A stretch of 32,749 bases of DNA, taken from Caldovatus aquaticus (GTDB lineage: Bacteria; Pseudomonadota; Alphaproteobacteria; Acetobacterales; Acetobacteraceae). A program made the position numbers and the translations under genes. The stretch is from positions 1-32,749 of the forward strand of contig NZ_JAHZUY010000041.1 of NCBI RefSeq assembly GCF_019458025.1, written 5' to 3'. Shown piece by piece: positions 22,174 to 32,299 of the stretch. Position 1 is the first letter of the stretch. Every line of letters begins with the position of its first letter. The notes below the pieces were generated by a model. That model worked only from the letters and a program-made list of their open reading frames with translations. It ran no database searches and was not told the DNA's origin.

Positions 22174-24600
22174 TCACCCCTCCGGCGGCGCCGGCGGCGG
22201 CTGCTCGGGGAATTCGGGCACCGGCTCCGGCGGCAGCGGCGGCGTCGGGCGGGCGGCGACGGGAGCCGCGACGGTCAGGGTCACCGCCTCGCCGGCGTGG
22301 AAGACGGTGAGCGCATCGCCCGCCTCCAGCCGGTAGGTGGTGAGGTCGTGGCGCACCTCGACGCGCAACCGGCGGCCGCGGATGGTCAGCGGGAACCGCA
22401 GCAGCCGCCACTCGGCCGGCAGGCGCGGGCGGAAGGAGATGCGCCCCTCGCCGTCGCGCATGCCGGCGAAGCCGTAGGTCAGCGCCATCCAGGTGCCGCC
22501 GATCGAGGCGATGTGCGCGCCGTGCCGCATGTTGCCGCCGACGTCGGAGAGGTCCATCTCGGCGGCGAAGCGGAAGTACTCCATCGCCTTGGTCATGTAG
22601 CCGATCTCGGCCGCGACGATCGCCTGGATGCAGACCGAGAGCGAGCTGTCGTGGGTGGTGATCGGGTCGTAGTAGTCGAAGTTCCGCTTCTTCTCCTCCG
22701 GCGTGAACTGGCCGTTGAGCAGGAACATCGCCAGCACGGTGTCGGCCTGCTTGATCACCTGCGCGCGGTAGAGGTTGAGCGGGTGGTAGTGCAGCAGCAG
22801 CGGGTAGTGGTCCGCCGGCGTGCCGGCGAAGTCCCAGCGCTGCTTGTCGAGGAAGCTGTCGTCCTGGGGGTGGATGCGCAGCCGCTCGTCCCAGGGCAGG
22901 TACATGCGCTCCGCCGCCTCGCGCCAGTCCGCCGGCTCCTCCTCGCCGAGGGCGGTGCGGCGCGCGAGCTCGGCGAAGGCGTCGGGGTGGCGGCGGCGCA
23001 TCGCCTCCACCGTGTCGGCGGCGTAGCGCAGGTTCTCGCGCGCCATCAGGTTGGTGTAGAGGTTGTTGTTCACCAGCGGGGCGTACTCGTCGGGACCGGT
23101 GACGGCGTTGATGCAGAAGCGCCCGCCGCGCCGCGGCGAGAAGAAGCCGAGGTCGCGCCAGAGCCGCGCCGTCTCGACCAGGATCTCGGCGCCGTAGCGG
23201 AGGAGGAATTCCTCGTCGCCCGCGACCTCGACGTACTTGCGCAGCGCGTAGGCGATGTCGGCGTTGATGTGGTACTGCGCCGTGCCCGCCGCGTAGTAGG
23301 CCGAGGCCTCGTCGCCGTTGATCGTGCGCCAGGGGAAGGTGGCGCCGCGGTGGCGCAGCTCGCGCGCCCGCGCCCGCGCCTTGTCGAGCGTGCGGTAGCG
23401 GAACATCAGCACGCTGCGCGCCATCGGCGGGTTGGTGTAGACCAGGAACGGCAGGACGTAGATCTCGGTGTCCCAGAAGTAGTGGCCCTCGTAGGTGCGG
23501 CCCGTCAGGCCCCGCGCCCCGATGCCGTGCCCCTCGGCGCGCTCCGAGGCCTGCAGGAGCTGGAACAGGTTCCAGCGGATCACCTGCTGGCGGCGCGGAT
23601 CGGCGCCCTCGATCTCGACGTCGGCGCGTTCCCAGAAGCGGGCGACGTGCAGCCGCTGCCGCTCCCGCACGCCCTCGAAGCCGCGCTCCATGGCGCGGTC
23701 GAGGGTGCGGGCGGCGCGCGCGCGCACCTCCTCCGCCGCGGCGCTGTCGTCGTCGTAGTGGTAGGCGAGCGCCTTCCAGACGCGGATCGGCCGGCCGGGC
23801 GCGACCTCGCCGCGGAACTCGGCGCGGGCGAAGTCCTCGCGGCACTCGAGCCGGGCGGCGAGGCGGTCCGCGCCTTCCTCCACGGCGTGGTCCATGCCGC
23901 AGGCGAGCACGAGGCGCGACCCCCTGGTGGCGAAGCCGAGCACGGCGCGCAGGCCCGCCGCCTCCCGGCCGGTCGGACACAGCACCCGCCGCCCGGGGAC
24001 GGGCTCGGCGAGGCGCGGATCGTCCGGGTCCGCGGGCAGCGGCGGGTGGAGCACCATCTCGGAGCAGAGGGCGATCTCCGCCGCGCCCTCCTCGGCCGCG
24101 AGCTCCCAGCGGATGGCGGCGAGGCTGCGGTCGTCGAACGAGACCAGCCGCAGCGTGCGGAGCGCCAGCCGCTGCCCCCGCGGCGCCCGCCAGGTGACGT
24201 GCCGCTCCAGCACGCCCGCACGCATGTCCAGCCGGCGCCGGAACGAGAGCAGCTCGGCGCGGTCGAGCCGGAAGGGCTCGCCCTCCACGTAGAGCCGCAT
24301 CGGCGTGCCGTCGGGCAGGCTCAGCATGCTCTGCCCGCAGCGCGGGAAGCCGTAGGCGCGCTCGCCGTAGGTGAGGGGGCGCAGCTCGTAGAAGCCGTTG
24401 AGATAGACGCCGGGCTCGGCCGCCGGCGCGCCCTCGTCCAGCACGCCGCGGATGCCGAGGTGGCCGTTGGCCAGCGCGGCCATCGTCTCCGCCTGGCCGG
24501 CGAACTCCGCCGCGAGCTCCGCGGTGTACCGCCTGGCCTCGAGGGCCCAGGGGTCGATGGCGAAGACGTCGGGGGGCGGGACCAGGCGTGCGCGCAGCAT
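22174..24600 (-). CDS. Glycoside hydrolase family 65 phosphorylase (trehalose/maltose/kojibiose type)
   Basis: This 808-residue cytosolic enzyme has the GH65 order: an N-terminal beta-sandwich (about 1-280), a linker, an (alpha/alpha)6 barrel (about 330-700) and a C-terminal beta-sheet. Catalytic Glu505 lies in 'NAVTGPDEYAPLVNNN', and 'GHYFWDTEIYVLPFLVYTNP' and 'KQADTVLAMFLL' are typical substrate- and phosphate-site strands. The reaction is phosphorolysis of an alpha-glucosyl disaccharide to glucose and beta-glucose-1-phosphate. The specific disaccharide cannot be assigned by eye. The last 40 residues are a Pro/Glu-rich tail ('TPPLPPEPVPEFPEQPP') beyond the usual domain. ATG 24600 follows GAGAGGGAG. 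Neighbouring pgmB and pfkB genes complete a route to glycolysis. Confidence 0.92.
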   Translation of the reverse strand: MLRARLVPPPDVFAIDPWALEARRYTAELAAEFAGQAETMAALANGHLGIRGVLDEGAPAAEPGVYLNGFYELRPLTYGERAYGFPRCGQSMLSLPDGTPMRLYVEGEPFRLDRAELLSFRRRLDMRAGVLERHVTWRAPRGQRLALRTLRLVSFDDRSLAAIRWELAAEEGAAEIALCSEMVLHPPLPADPDDPRLAEPVPGRRVLCPTGREAAGLRAVLGFATRGSRLVLACGMDHAVEEGADRLAARLECREDFARAEFRGEVAPGRPIRVWKALAYHYDDDSAAAEEVRARAARTLDRAMERGFEGVRERQRLHVARFWERADVEIEGADPRRQQVIRWNLFQLLQASERAEGHGIGARGLTGRTYEGHYFWDTEIYVLPFLVYTNPPMARSVLMFRYRTLDKARARARELRHRGATFPWRTINGDEASAYYAAGTAQYHINADIAYALRKYVEVAGDEEFLLRYGAEILVETARLWRDLGFFSPRRGGRFCINAVTGPDEYAPLVNNNLYTNLMARENLRYAADTVEAMRRRHPDAFAELARRTALGEEEPADWREAAERMYLPWDERLRIHPQDDSFLDKQRWDFAGTPADHYPLLLHYHPLNLYRAQVIKQADTVLAMFLLNGQFTPEEKKRNFDYYDPITTHDSSLSVCIQAIVAAEIGYMTKAMEYFRFAAEMDLSDVGGNMRHGAHIASIGGTWMALTYGFAGMRDGEGRISFRPRLPAEWRLLRFPLTIRGRRLRVEVRHDLTTYRLEAGDALTVFHAGEAVTLTVAAPVAARPTPPLPPEPVPEFPEQPPPAPPEG

Positions 24601-25091
24601 GCTCCATCTCCCTCTCGGGCCGGCGGCGCTTGCGCGAGCCGGCCGAGGCCCCGTCGTTACCACCGGCGGGCGCGCGCGGCGAACCGCGACGCGCGCGATC
24701 GCCGCCGCGCGCGTGGCGGGGCGAAAACCCTCCCCGTTCCCTCCGGGCGGCCGCTGCGTGATGCGGCGAGGGTCGAAGCCGAGGCGCAGGGCCGCCCACC
24801 GCACCTCGCGCCGGCGCCCGGCCGCAGGCCTGCTTGTGCCGCGAATCGCCCCGATGGCGTGCTGCGCGCCTGCACCGCACGGGAGAGCCCGCCCGGCGAT
24901 GCGCCGCCGCGCCCGACGGTGGCGTCTCCGGGGCGAGGGGGGCCAGGGGCCCATCCGCACGCGCGGGGCGCGCCTGATGCGTCCGCGCGGCTTCCCCGAG
25001 AGCGAGACGGGTGAAATGATCGCGAGGCCGACGCCGCGGTGCCCGATCGCCTCCCTCCGAGGGCGCCACGGACGGTCGGGCGAGGCAGGCC
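24601..25091. other. Intergenic region between GH65 and cyclase genes, no gene seen
   Basis: This 491-base GC-rich spacer between divergent genes has open frames whose translations are Arg/Ala/Pro-rich and motif-free. It should hold the GH65 and cyclase promoters. No hairpin, RNA gene or operator stands out. Confidence 0.45.
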
Positions 25092-25763
25092 ATGCGGATC
25101 GTTGACCTCTCCATGCCGATCACGCCGCACTTCCGCTGGCGCACGCGGCTCTCGGTCACGGGCGACGTCGCGGCGGGCGACCAGTTCCGCGTCTCGCGCC
25201 TCGACGCCTCCTGCCACGGCTTCACCCACGTCGACGCGCCGGCGCACTGCTTCGCCGGCGCGCCGACCATCGAGGCGACGCCGCTCGAGCGCGTGGTGGG
25301 GCCGTGCCGCGTCCTCGACCTGCGCGACGCCCGGCCGGAGCAGGCGCTGGACGCGCCGCGCCTCGCCGCCGCCGACCCGGGCGGGCCTGAGGGCGAGATC
25401 CTGCTGCTGTCCACCGCCTGGGACCGCCAGCGCGACTGGACCAGCCCGGAGTTCTGGCGCCATGCCCCGTGGCTGACCCGCGACGCCGCCGAGTGGCTGC
25501 TGGCGCGCCGCCCGGCCGCGGTCGCCTTCGACTTCCCGCAGGACCACCCGATCCGCCTGCTGCTCGACGGCGCGCAGGTGCCGTTCGAACGGCACGTCAC
25601 CCACGACGTGCTGCTGCGCGCCGGGGTGACGCTGATCGAGTACCTGGTGAACACGGCGGCGCTCGCCGGGCCGCGCACCGTCCTCTGCGCCGCGCCGCTG
25701 AAGATCCCGGATGCCGACGGCGCGCCGGCGCGGGTCTTCGCCATCGAGGGCATCGCGGCGTGA
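25092..25763 (+). CDS. Cyclase-family (kynurenine formamidase-like) metal hydrolase
   Basis: This 223-residue protein has the family metal-binding signature HxxTHxDxPxH, seen as 'HGFTHVDAPAH' at residues 42-52, and a C-terminal 'PLKIPDADGAPARVFAIEGI' typical of the cyclase fold. Members hydrolyse amides or lactones, such as N-formylkynurenine or isatin. Substrate here is unknown. ATG 25092 has GAGGCAG close upstream. The stop overlaps the next gene's GTG (GTGA), tying it to an amidohydrolase. The pair looks like a two-step ring-opening or amide-cleaving catabolic unit. Confidence 0.87.
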   Translation: MRIVDLSMPITPHFRWRTRLSVTGDVAAGDQFRVSRLDASCHGFTHVDAPAHCFAGAPTIEATPLERVVGPCRVLDLRDARPEQALDAPRLAAADPGGPEGEILLLSTAWDRQRDWTSPEFWRHAPWLTRDAAEWLLARRPAAVAFDFPQDHPIRLLLDGAQVPFERHVTHDVLLRAGVTLIEYLVNTAALAGPRTVLCAAPLKIPDADGAPARVFAIEGIAA

Positions 25764-26725
25764 CGCAGGGGCCGCCCGACCCGGCGCGGTTCCTGGCAAC
25801 GGGACGGGACGCCGACCTGCCGATCGTGGACGCGCACCACCACCTCTGGGACCTGGCGCGCAACCGCCACCCCTGGCTGCAGGACGAGCCGCCGCCCCCC
25901 TTCCGCTACGGCGACTGCCGCGCGCTGCGCCGCGACTACCTGGCCGCCGACTACCGCCGCGACGCCGCCAACCAGCCCGTCGTCGCCACCGTGTACATGG
26001 AGGCCGAGCACGATCCCGCCGACCCGCTGCGCGAGACGCGCTGGGTGCACGCGGTCGCGGCCGCCGAGGGCCTGCCGCACGCCATGGCCGGCGCGGCGTT
26101 CCTCGACCGCGAGGACGCCGCCGCGGTGGTCCGCGCCCAGGCCGCGATGCCGCTGGTCCGCAGCCTGCGCCACAAGCCCCGGGGCGTGACGCGGCCGGCG
26201 GAGTACGACCCGGCGCACCGCATCCCGGGCTCGCTGCGCTGCCCGCGCTGGCGCGCCGGCTATCGCCACCTCGCCGACAGCGGGCTCCACTTCGAGTTGC
26301 AGACCCCCTGGTGGCACCTGCCCGACGCGCGGGAGCTGGCGCGCGACTTCCCCGGCACGCTGATCGTGCTGAACCATCTCGGCCTGCCCGCAGACCGCAG
26401 CGAGGCCGGCCTCGCCGCCTGGCGGGAAGCGATGGCCCGCCTGTCCGAGGCGCCGAACGTCCGCGTGAAGCTCTCCGGCATCTGCGTCCCGGGCCGGCGC
26501 TGGACGCCGGCGCTGAACGGATGGGTGGTGCGCGAGGCGATCGCGCTGTTCGGCGCGGAGCGCTGCATGGTGGCGAGCAATTTCCCGGTGGACGGCCTGC
26601 TCGCGACCTTCGACGAGATCCTCGACGGGCTCAAGGCGATCACCGCCGGCCTGCCGCGCGCCGACCGGCTGCGGATCTTCCACGGCACCGCGGCGGAGAC
26701 CTACCGGCTCGGATCGGGCCGGTAG
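25760..26725 (+). CDS. TIM-barrel amidohydrolase (amidohydrolase 2 / COG3618-like lactonase)
   Basis: This 321-residue amidohydrolase-2 family protein has the N-terminal metal motif 'PIVDAHHHLWDLARNRHPWL' (H26-H28), 'LIVLNHLGLPADRS' and 'NVRVKLSGICVPG' in the barrel core, and 'CMVASNFPVDGLLATFDEIL' near the end with the conserved Asp. Members include L-fucono-, rhamnono- and dicarboxylate lactonases. Which lactone is cleaved here is unknown. GTG 25760 overlaps the cyclase stop (GTGA), so it is translationally coupled. Its 3' end overlaps the opposing dehydrogenase gene by 25 bases. Confidence 0.87.
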   Translation: MTQGPPDPARFLATGRDADLPIVDAHHHLWDLARNRHPWLQDEPPPPFRYGDCRALRRDYLAADYRRDAANQPVVATVYMEAEHDPADPLRETRWVHAVAAAEGLPHAMAGAAFLDREDAAAVVRAQAAMPLVRSLRHKPRGVTRPAEYDPAHRIPGSLRCPRWRAGYRHLADSGLHFELQTPWWHLPDARELARDFPGTLIVLNHLGLPADRSEAGLAAWREAMARLSEAPNVRVKLSGICVPGRRWTPALNGWVVREAIALFGAERCMVASNFPVDGLLATFDEILDGLKAITAGLPRADRLRIFHGTAAETYRLGSGR

Positions 26726-27597
26726 AGCCGGACCACCGAGACCGCGTCCGCCATCGCGTTGCCCTGGGCCACGTAGTCGGCGAAGCGCGCGAGGGCCTGC
26801 TCCACCACCGGCAGCGTGAGCCCGAGGCCGTGCGCGAAGGCCTGCACCGCCTTCATGTCCTTGAGCAACTGCCGCGCGTAGCCGATCGGCGGGTCGAAGG
26901 CGCGCGCCTGCATCCGCGGATAGATCTTCTGCAGCAGCGCGCTGTCGGCGAAGCCGCCCGCGAGGCAGGCCGGCAGCGCCGCGGCGTCGATGCCCGCGGC
27001 CTCGGCGAGCGCCAGCGCCTCGGCCATCAGCACGAAGCCCGTGCCGACGATCGCCTGGTTGATCACCTTCGCCGTCTGCCCCGCGCCGACCGGCCCCATG
27101 TGCGTGACGTTGGCGCCGAGCTCGCGCAGCACCGGCTCGGCCGCCGCGAAGTCCTCCGGCGCGCCGCCCGCCATGATCGTCAGGGTGCCGGCGCGCGCCC
27201 CCGGCGGGCCGCCGGAGACCGGGGCATCCACGAAGCGCATGCCCGCCTCGCGCCGCAGCCGCTCCGCGAAGTCGCGCGCGGCCGCGGGCTCGATGGTCGA
27301 GAGGTCTATGTGCAGCTTGCCGGCGCAGGCGGCGGGGCCGGCGCTCGCCACGCCCTGCGGGCCGAACAGGCAGTTGGCCACCGCCTCGGCGTGCAGCACG
27401 CAGCTCAGCACGATGTCGCTCGCCGCCACGACGGCGGCGGGCGAGGGCGCGGCCACGGCGCCGCAGGGCACGACCAGCGCCAGGCGCTCGGGCTCCAGGT
27501 TCCACGCGGTCACCGGCCAGCCGCGCTCGCGCAGGCGGCGCACCATCGCCTCGCCCATCAGGCCGATGCCGAGGAAGCCGAGGCGCGGACGGGTCAC
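26701..27597 (-). CDS. Beta-hydroxyacid dehydrogenase (3-hydroxyisobutyrate dehydrogenase family)
   Basis: This 298-residue NAD(P)-dependent oxidoreductase has the Rossmann loop 'LGFLGIGLMGEAMVRRL', the substrate motif 'FVDAPVSGGPPGARAGTLT' (S128-G130) and the catalytic Lys177 in 'GQTAKVINQAIVG'. Family members oxidise 3-hydroxyisobutyrate, tartronate semialdehyde, glyoxylate or related acids. Exact substrate is open. GTG 27597 is the start: it opens the first Rossmann strand and has AGGGGC about 7 bases upstream. Its stop lies inside the opposing amidohydrolase gene. Together with the cyclase and amidohydrolase it could finish oxidation of a ring-opened acid, which is inference from context. 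Confidence 0.88.
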   Translation of the reverse strand: MTRPRLGFLGIGLMGEAMVRRLRERGWPVTAWNLEPERLALVVPCGAVAAPSPAAVVAASDIVLSCVLHAEAVANCLFGPQGVASAGPAACAGKLHIDLSTIEPAAARDFAERLRREAGMRFVDAPVSGGPPGARAGTLTIMAGGAPEDFAAAEPVLRELGANVTHMGPVGAGQTAKVINQAIVGTGFVLMAEALALAEAAGIDAAALPACLAGGFADSALLQKIYPRMQARAFDPPIGYARQLLKDMKAVQAFAHGLGLTLPVVEQALARFADYVAQGNAMADAVSVVRLYRPDPSR

Positions 27598-28168
27598 GGG
27601 CGCGGCCCCTGCGGGCCGGGAATGCCCGGGGCGACGGCGCGGCCCGCCCGCGCCCGGAGCTCCCCGGCCCTCGTTCCCGCGACGGCGCGATGCCTGCGCA
27701 TGGCGGCTCCCTCGGATCGTGGCGAGCGGGGCCGTGCGGCCGTGCGCGGCACAGGCGGCCCGGGATCGCCGGGCCCATCGTGCGATGCCGGAGCGACCGC
27801 GGCAACCGCTCCCTTTCGGCGCCGCGACCGGGCGGCCGCCTCCCGCGGACGCGACGGCCCGGCCCGCCGCGCGGCCCGGCGGACGTTCCGCCGGCATCCT
27901 GACGCGCGGCGCGGCGGCGGGTGGCGGCGGGGAGTCGCGGCCGGGCCGCCGCCCCCCTGCCGGATCGTCCGATCGCCGCGCCCGCCGCGCGCCGGCCGCC
28001 GGCCGCCGCCTGCGCGGGGGCGCATCGTTCCGCAGGCGGCGGGGAAGGCGCAGCGTTCCGCTCCGGCCGTGGATATTCCGGGCGCGCGGTGCGTTGGAAC
28101 GGCGCGGCTTCCCGCGCCCGGCGGGCGGCCGCCGGCAACGCCGCCGCACAGGCCCGGAGTGGACCGCC
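27598..28168. other. Long GC-rich intergenic region, no gene seen
   Basis: The longest gap in the window lies between a dehydrogenase (-) and an unknown acidic protein (+). It shows extreme G+C with short AT patches near 28065-28080 ('GGATATTCC'). Frames through it translate to Arg/Pro/Gly-rich sequence without motifs. CGTTCC (28052 region) and GGAACG (28097 region) form a widely spaced inverted pair of doubtful meaning. I see no tRNA, CRISPR or IS remnant. Confidence 0.45.
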
Positions 28169-28540
28169 ATGCCGGACGACAGCAGCAGCGAAGGCGTCTC
28201 GATCGCCGTCACGCCCATGCACCGCGCGGAGGACGGCCTCTGGGAGAACGGCCCGCGGGAAGGGGCGCGGTTCTTCCTCGTGGAGTTCGTGCACGGCAAC
28301 GGCGCGGACGCCGAGGTCGTCGTGGAATGCCGCGACGAGCGCACCGCCGCGCTCGCCGCGCGCGTCGCCGCGGCCACCGTCGCCGCGCTCGGGCTGGCCG
28401 CGCCGGCCGATCTGCTCGAGGTCGAGGCCTTCGACGACCAGACCGCCGAGATCCTCGCCGACAACCCCACGCCGGGGATCGCCGCCCCCTCCGGCGAATG
28501 GCGCTCGCGGGAGGAGGACCCGGACGAGACGTCGCCCTGA
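28169..28540 (+). CDS. Small acidic protein of unknown function
   Basis: I do not recognise this 123-residue protein. It is strongly acidic at both ends and has a middle segment with regular alternation ('FFLVEFVHGNGADAEVVVEC' then an Ala-rich helix with 'TAALAARVAAATVAALGL'), suggesting a small alpha/beta fold. It has no signal peptide or membrane helix. Its ATG at 28169 has GGAG about 8 bases upstream, and codon use matches neighbours, unlike the shadow frames. It is convergent with lon (60 bases between stops) and stands alone. Confidence 0.65.
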   Translation: MPDDSSSEGVSIAVTPMHRAEDGLWENGPREGARFFLVEFVHGNGADAEVVVECRDERTAALAARVAAATVAALGLAAPADLLEVEAFDDQTAEILADNPTPGIAAPSGEWRSREEDPDETSP

Positions 28541-28600
28541 CCGCCGCCCGGCGGCCTCGTCCCGGAGCCGTTTCCGCCCGGCCGGGTCCGCCGCGACGCC

Positions 28601-30988
<2,388 letters not shown>

Positions 30989-31004
30989 GGGCGTGCTCCG
31001 CCGC

Positions 31005-31421
31005 TCAGATGGACTTCTCGAGCCGGACCAGCAAGCACCCGTCCGCGACCGAATGGCGCACCCTCGCGCTGTAGCGCCCGGGCGGCAGCGGGATGCGGCG
31101 CTCGAACCGGCCCTGCGGCAGTTCGAGCCGGTGGATCGCGGCGCTGCGCAGCTCGGGCGGCAGCAGGCGCATGCCTGCCACGCGCAGCGCGCCGTCCTCG
31201 ATCACGGCCTCGACCGCGGCGGGATCCACGCCGGGGAGCGCGACGATGACCAGCACCTCGCGCTCCGTCTCCAGCACGTCGGCCGGAGGCTGCCAGACCG
31301 GCAGGCGCGCCCCGCCGCCCGCCCGGCGCGGCTCGAAGAAGCGGCGGTGCAGGCGCTCGGCGCGCGCGAGGGCCTCGCAGGCCTCCGCCCACATCCAGTC
31401 CTCGATGTCGTCCCTGCGCAT
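31005..31421 (-). CDS. Hsp20/alpha-crystallin family small heat-shock protein
   Basis: The 138-residue protein has an N-terminal helical arm ('RDDIEDWMWAEACEALARAE') and an alpha-crystallin domain with 'PPADVLETEREVLVIVALPG' and 'GRFERRIPLPPGRYSA', ending in strands before 'LLVRLEKSI'. Small heat-shock proteins hold unfolding proteins for refolding or proteolysis. I choose ATG 31421, since AGGGAG lies exactly 8 bases upstream; GTG 31430 in the same frame would overlap that site. It is first in an operon with lon, fitting a hold-then-degrade pair. A hairpin lies about 80 bases upstream. The protein diverges from classical IbpA types and lacks a clear C-terminal IxI motif. Confidence 0.88.
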   Translation of the reverse strand: MRRDDIEDWMWAEACEALARAERLHRRFFEPRRAGGGARLPVWQPPADVLETEREVLVIVALPGVDPAAVEAVIEDGALRVAGMRLLPPELRSAAIHRLELPQGRFERRIPLPPGRYSARVRHSVADGCLLVRLEKSI

Positions 31422-31429
31422 GGCGCGCA

Positions 31430-31435
31430 CTCCCT
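31430..31435 (-). promoter_or_regulatory. Ribosome binding site deciding the hsp20 start
   Basis: AGGGAG on the minus strand sits 8 bases before ATG 31421. An upstream GTG at 31430-31428 would be buried in it, so ATG is the better start. Confidence 0.6.
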
Positions 31436-31502
31436 GCAGGCCTCACAAGACGCGATGCCACGCGGCGACCGCCGCCGCCCCTCGCGCTGCGTGCCGGACG
31501 CG

Positions 31503-31527
31503 AAGGGGCGGCGCGTGGCCGCCCCTT
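31503..31527. promoter_or_regulatory. Perfect hairpin upstream of hsp20-lon
   Basis: AAGGGGCGGC and GCCGCCCCTT form a 10-base perfect stem around a 5-base loop. On the plus strand it runs into TTTT, as an intrinsic terminator would, but no plus-strand gene precedes it. On the minus strand it lies about 80 bases before the hsp20 ATG, in the leader or promoter. An operator, a leader RNA structure or a transcription block between the divergent units are all possible. Confidence 0.4.
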
Positions 31528-31775
31528 TTCCGCCAGCGCGGCTGGCCGCCGGCAGAATGCCCTGCCCGCGCGGCCGTTCCAAGCCGCCGTGCCGGGGTGG
31601 CCGGCCCGCGGCGGACGCGGCCGGGCCCGGCCGCCGCCGGTCCGCGCCCGGAACGGACGGCCGCCCCGCGGGATGCGCGCAGGCGCCGCGGCGGATATCA
31701 TCGCCGCTCCCGCCGCGGCGGCCCCTCCCCGCGAGGCCGCCGCGGCCCCGAGCCTATCCGCCGGACCGCCGCCCG

Positions 31776-32279
31776 ATGTCGCTCAAGCTCTTCCTCGATC
31801 TCGACGGCGTGCTCGCCGACTTCGATCACGGCGTGCAGGCGGTGACCGGCCGGCGGCCAGAGGAATTGCCGAGGAAGACGATGTGGGCGGCGCTCGCCCG
31901 CGCGCCGCGCTTCTTCGAGACGCTCGAGCTCATGCACGACGCCGAGGAGCTCTGGCGCTTCTGCGCGCCCCACCATCCGACCATCCTCACCGGCCTGCCG
32001 CTCGGGAGCTGGGCGCCGGAGCAGAAGCGGCGCTGGGTGGCGCGGGTGCTGGGCGCGCACGTGCCCGTGATCACCTGCCTGAGTCGCGAGAAGCCGCGCT
32101 GGTCCGGGCCGGGCCACGTGCTGGTGGACGACCGCGCCGAGGCACGCGAGGGGTGGGAGCGCAAGGGCGGCATCTTCGTGCATCACGTCTCGGCCGAGCG
32201 CACGATCGCCGCGCTGCGCGCCCTCGGCTTCGCGGACAAGCGCGCCCTCCCGGGACAGGCGGGCTCCGCCGCGGCGTGA
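31776..32279 (+). CDS. HAD-family 5'(3')-nucleotidase-like protein
   Basis: This 167-residue HAD phosphatase starts 'MSLKLFLDLDGVLADFDHGV', with the nucleophile pair D8/D10. It has 'PTILTGLPLGSW' (motif II Thr) and 'HVLVDDRAEAREGWERKGGI' (motif IV acidic pair). Layout and length fit the deoxyribonucleotidase (NT5C-like) group, which dephosphorylates nucleoside monophosphates, but substrate is by family only. It is divergent from hsp20-lon and ends 20 bases before the right IS copy, so its 3' flank was probably replaced by the insertion. The reading frame itself looks complete. Confidence 0.82.
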   Translation: MSLKLFLDLDGVLADFDHGVQAVTGRRPEELPRKTMWAALARAPRFFETLELMHDAEELWRFCAPHHPTILTGLPLGSWAPEQKRRWVARVLGAHVPVITCLSREKPRWSGPGHVLVDDRAEAREGWERKGGIFVHHVSAERTIAALRALGFADKRALPGQAGSAAA

Positions 32280-32299
32280 GCGCCGGCCCGCGCCTCCCC

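Larger units (their letters stand above)
31422..31775. other. Divergent regulatory region between hsp20-lon and nucleotidase gene
   Basis: This 354-base spacer should carry the heat-shock promoter (-) and the promoter of the HAD nucleotidase gene (+). It contains a perfect hairpin at 31503-31527. No CIRCE element (TTAGCACTC-N9-GAGTGCTAA) is present, and I could not place a convincing sigma32 promoter. Confidence 0.45.

Noticed and set aside
21476-28294. A 2272-codon open frame on the minus strand and many other long open frames
   Set aside because: It runs antisense or out of frame through several genes with strong motifs (GH65, cyclase, amidohydrolase). Long shadow frames are expected at this G+C and translate to Arg/Ala/Pro-rich sequence.
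6792-28577. The 12-mer AGCCGTTTCCGC in two convergent intergenic spaces (6792-6803 and 28566-28577)
   Set aside because: Over all pairs of positions in 33 kb of biased composition, a shared 12-mer is expected by chance, and no third copy was seen.
31440-31560. CIRCE or HrcA-type operator before hsp20
   Set aside because: The hairpin there does not match TTAGCACTC-N9-GAGTGCTAA in sequence or loop length.
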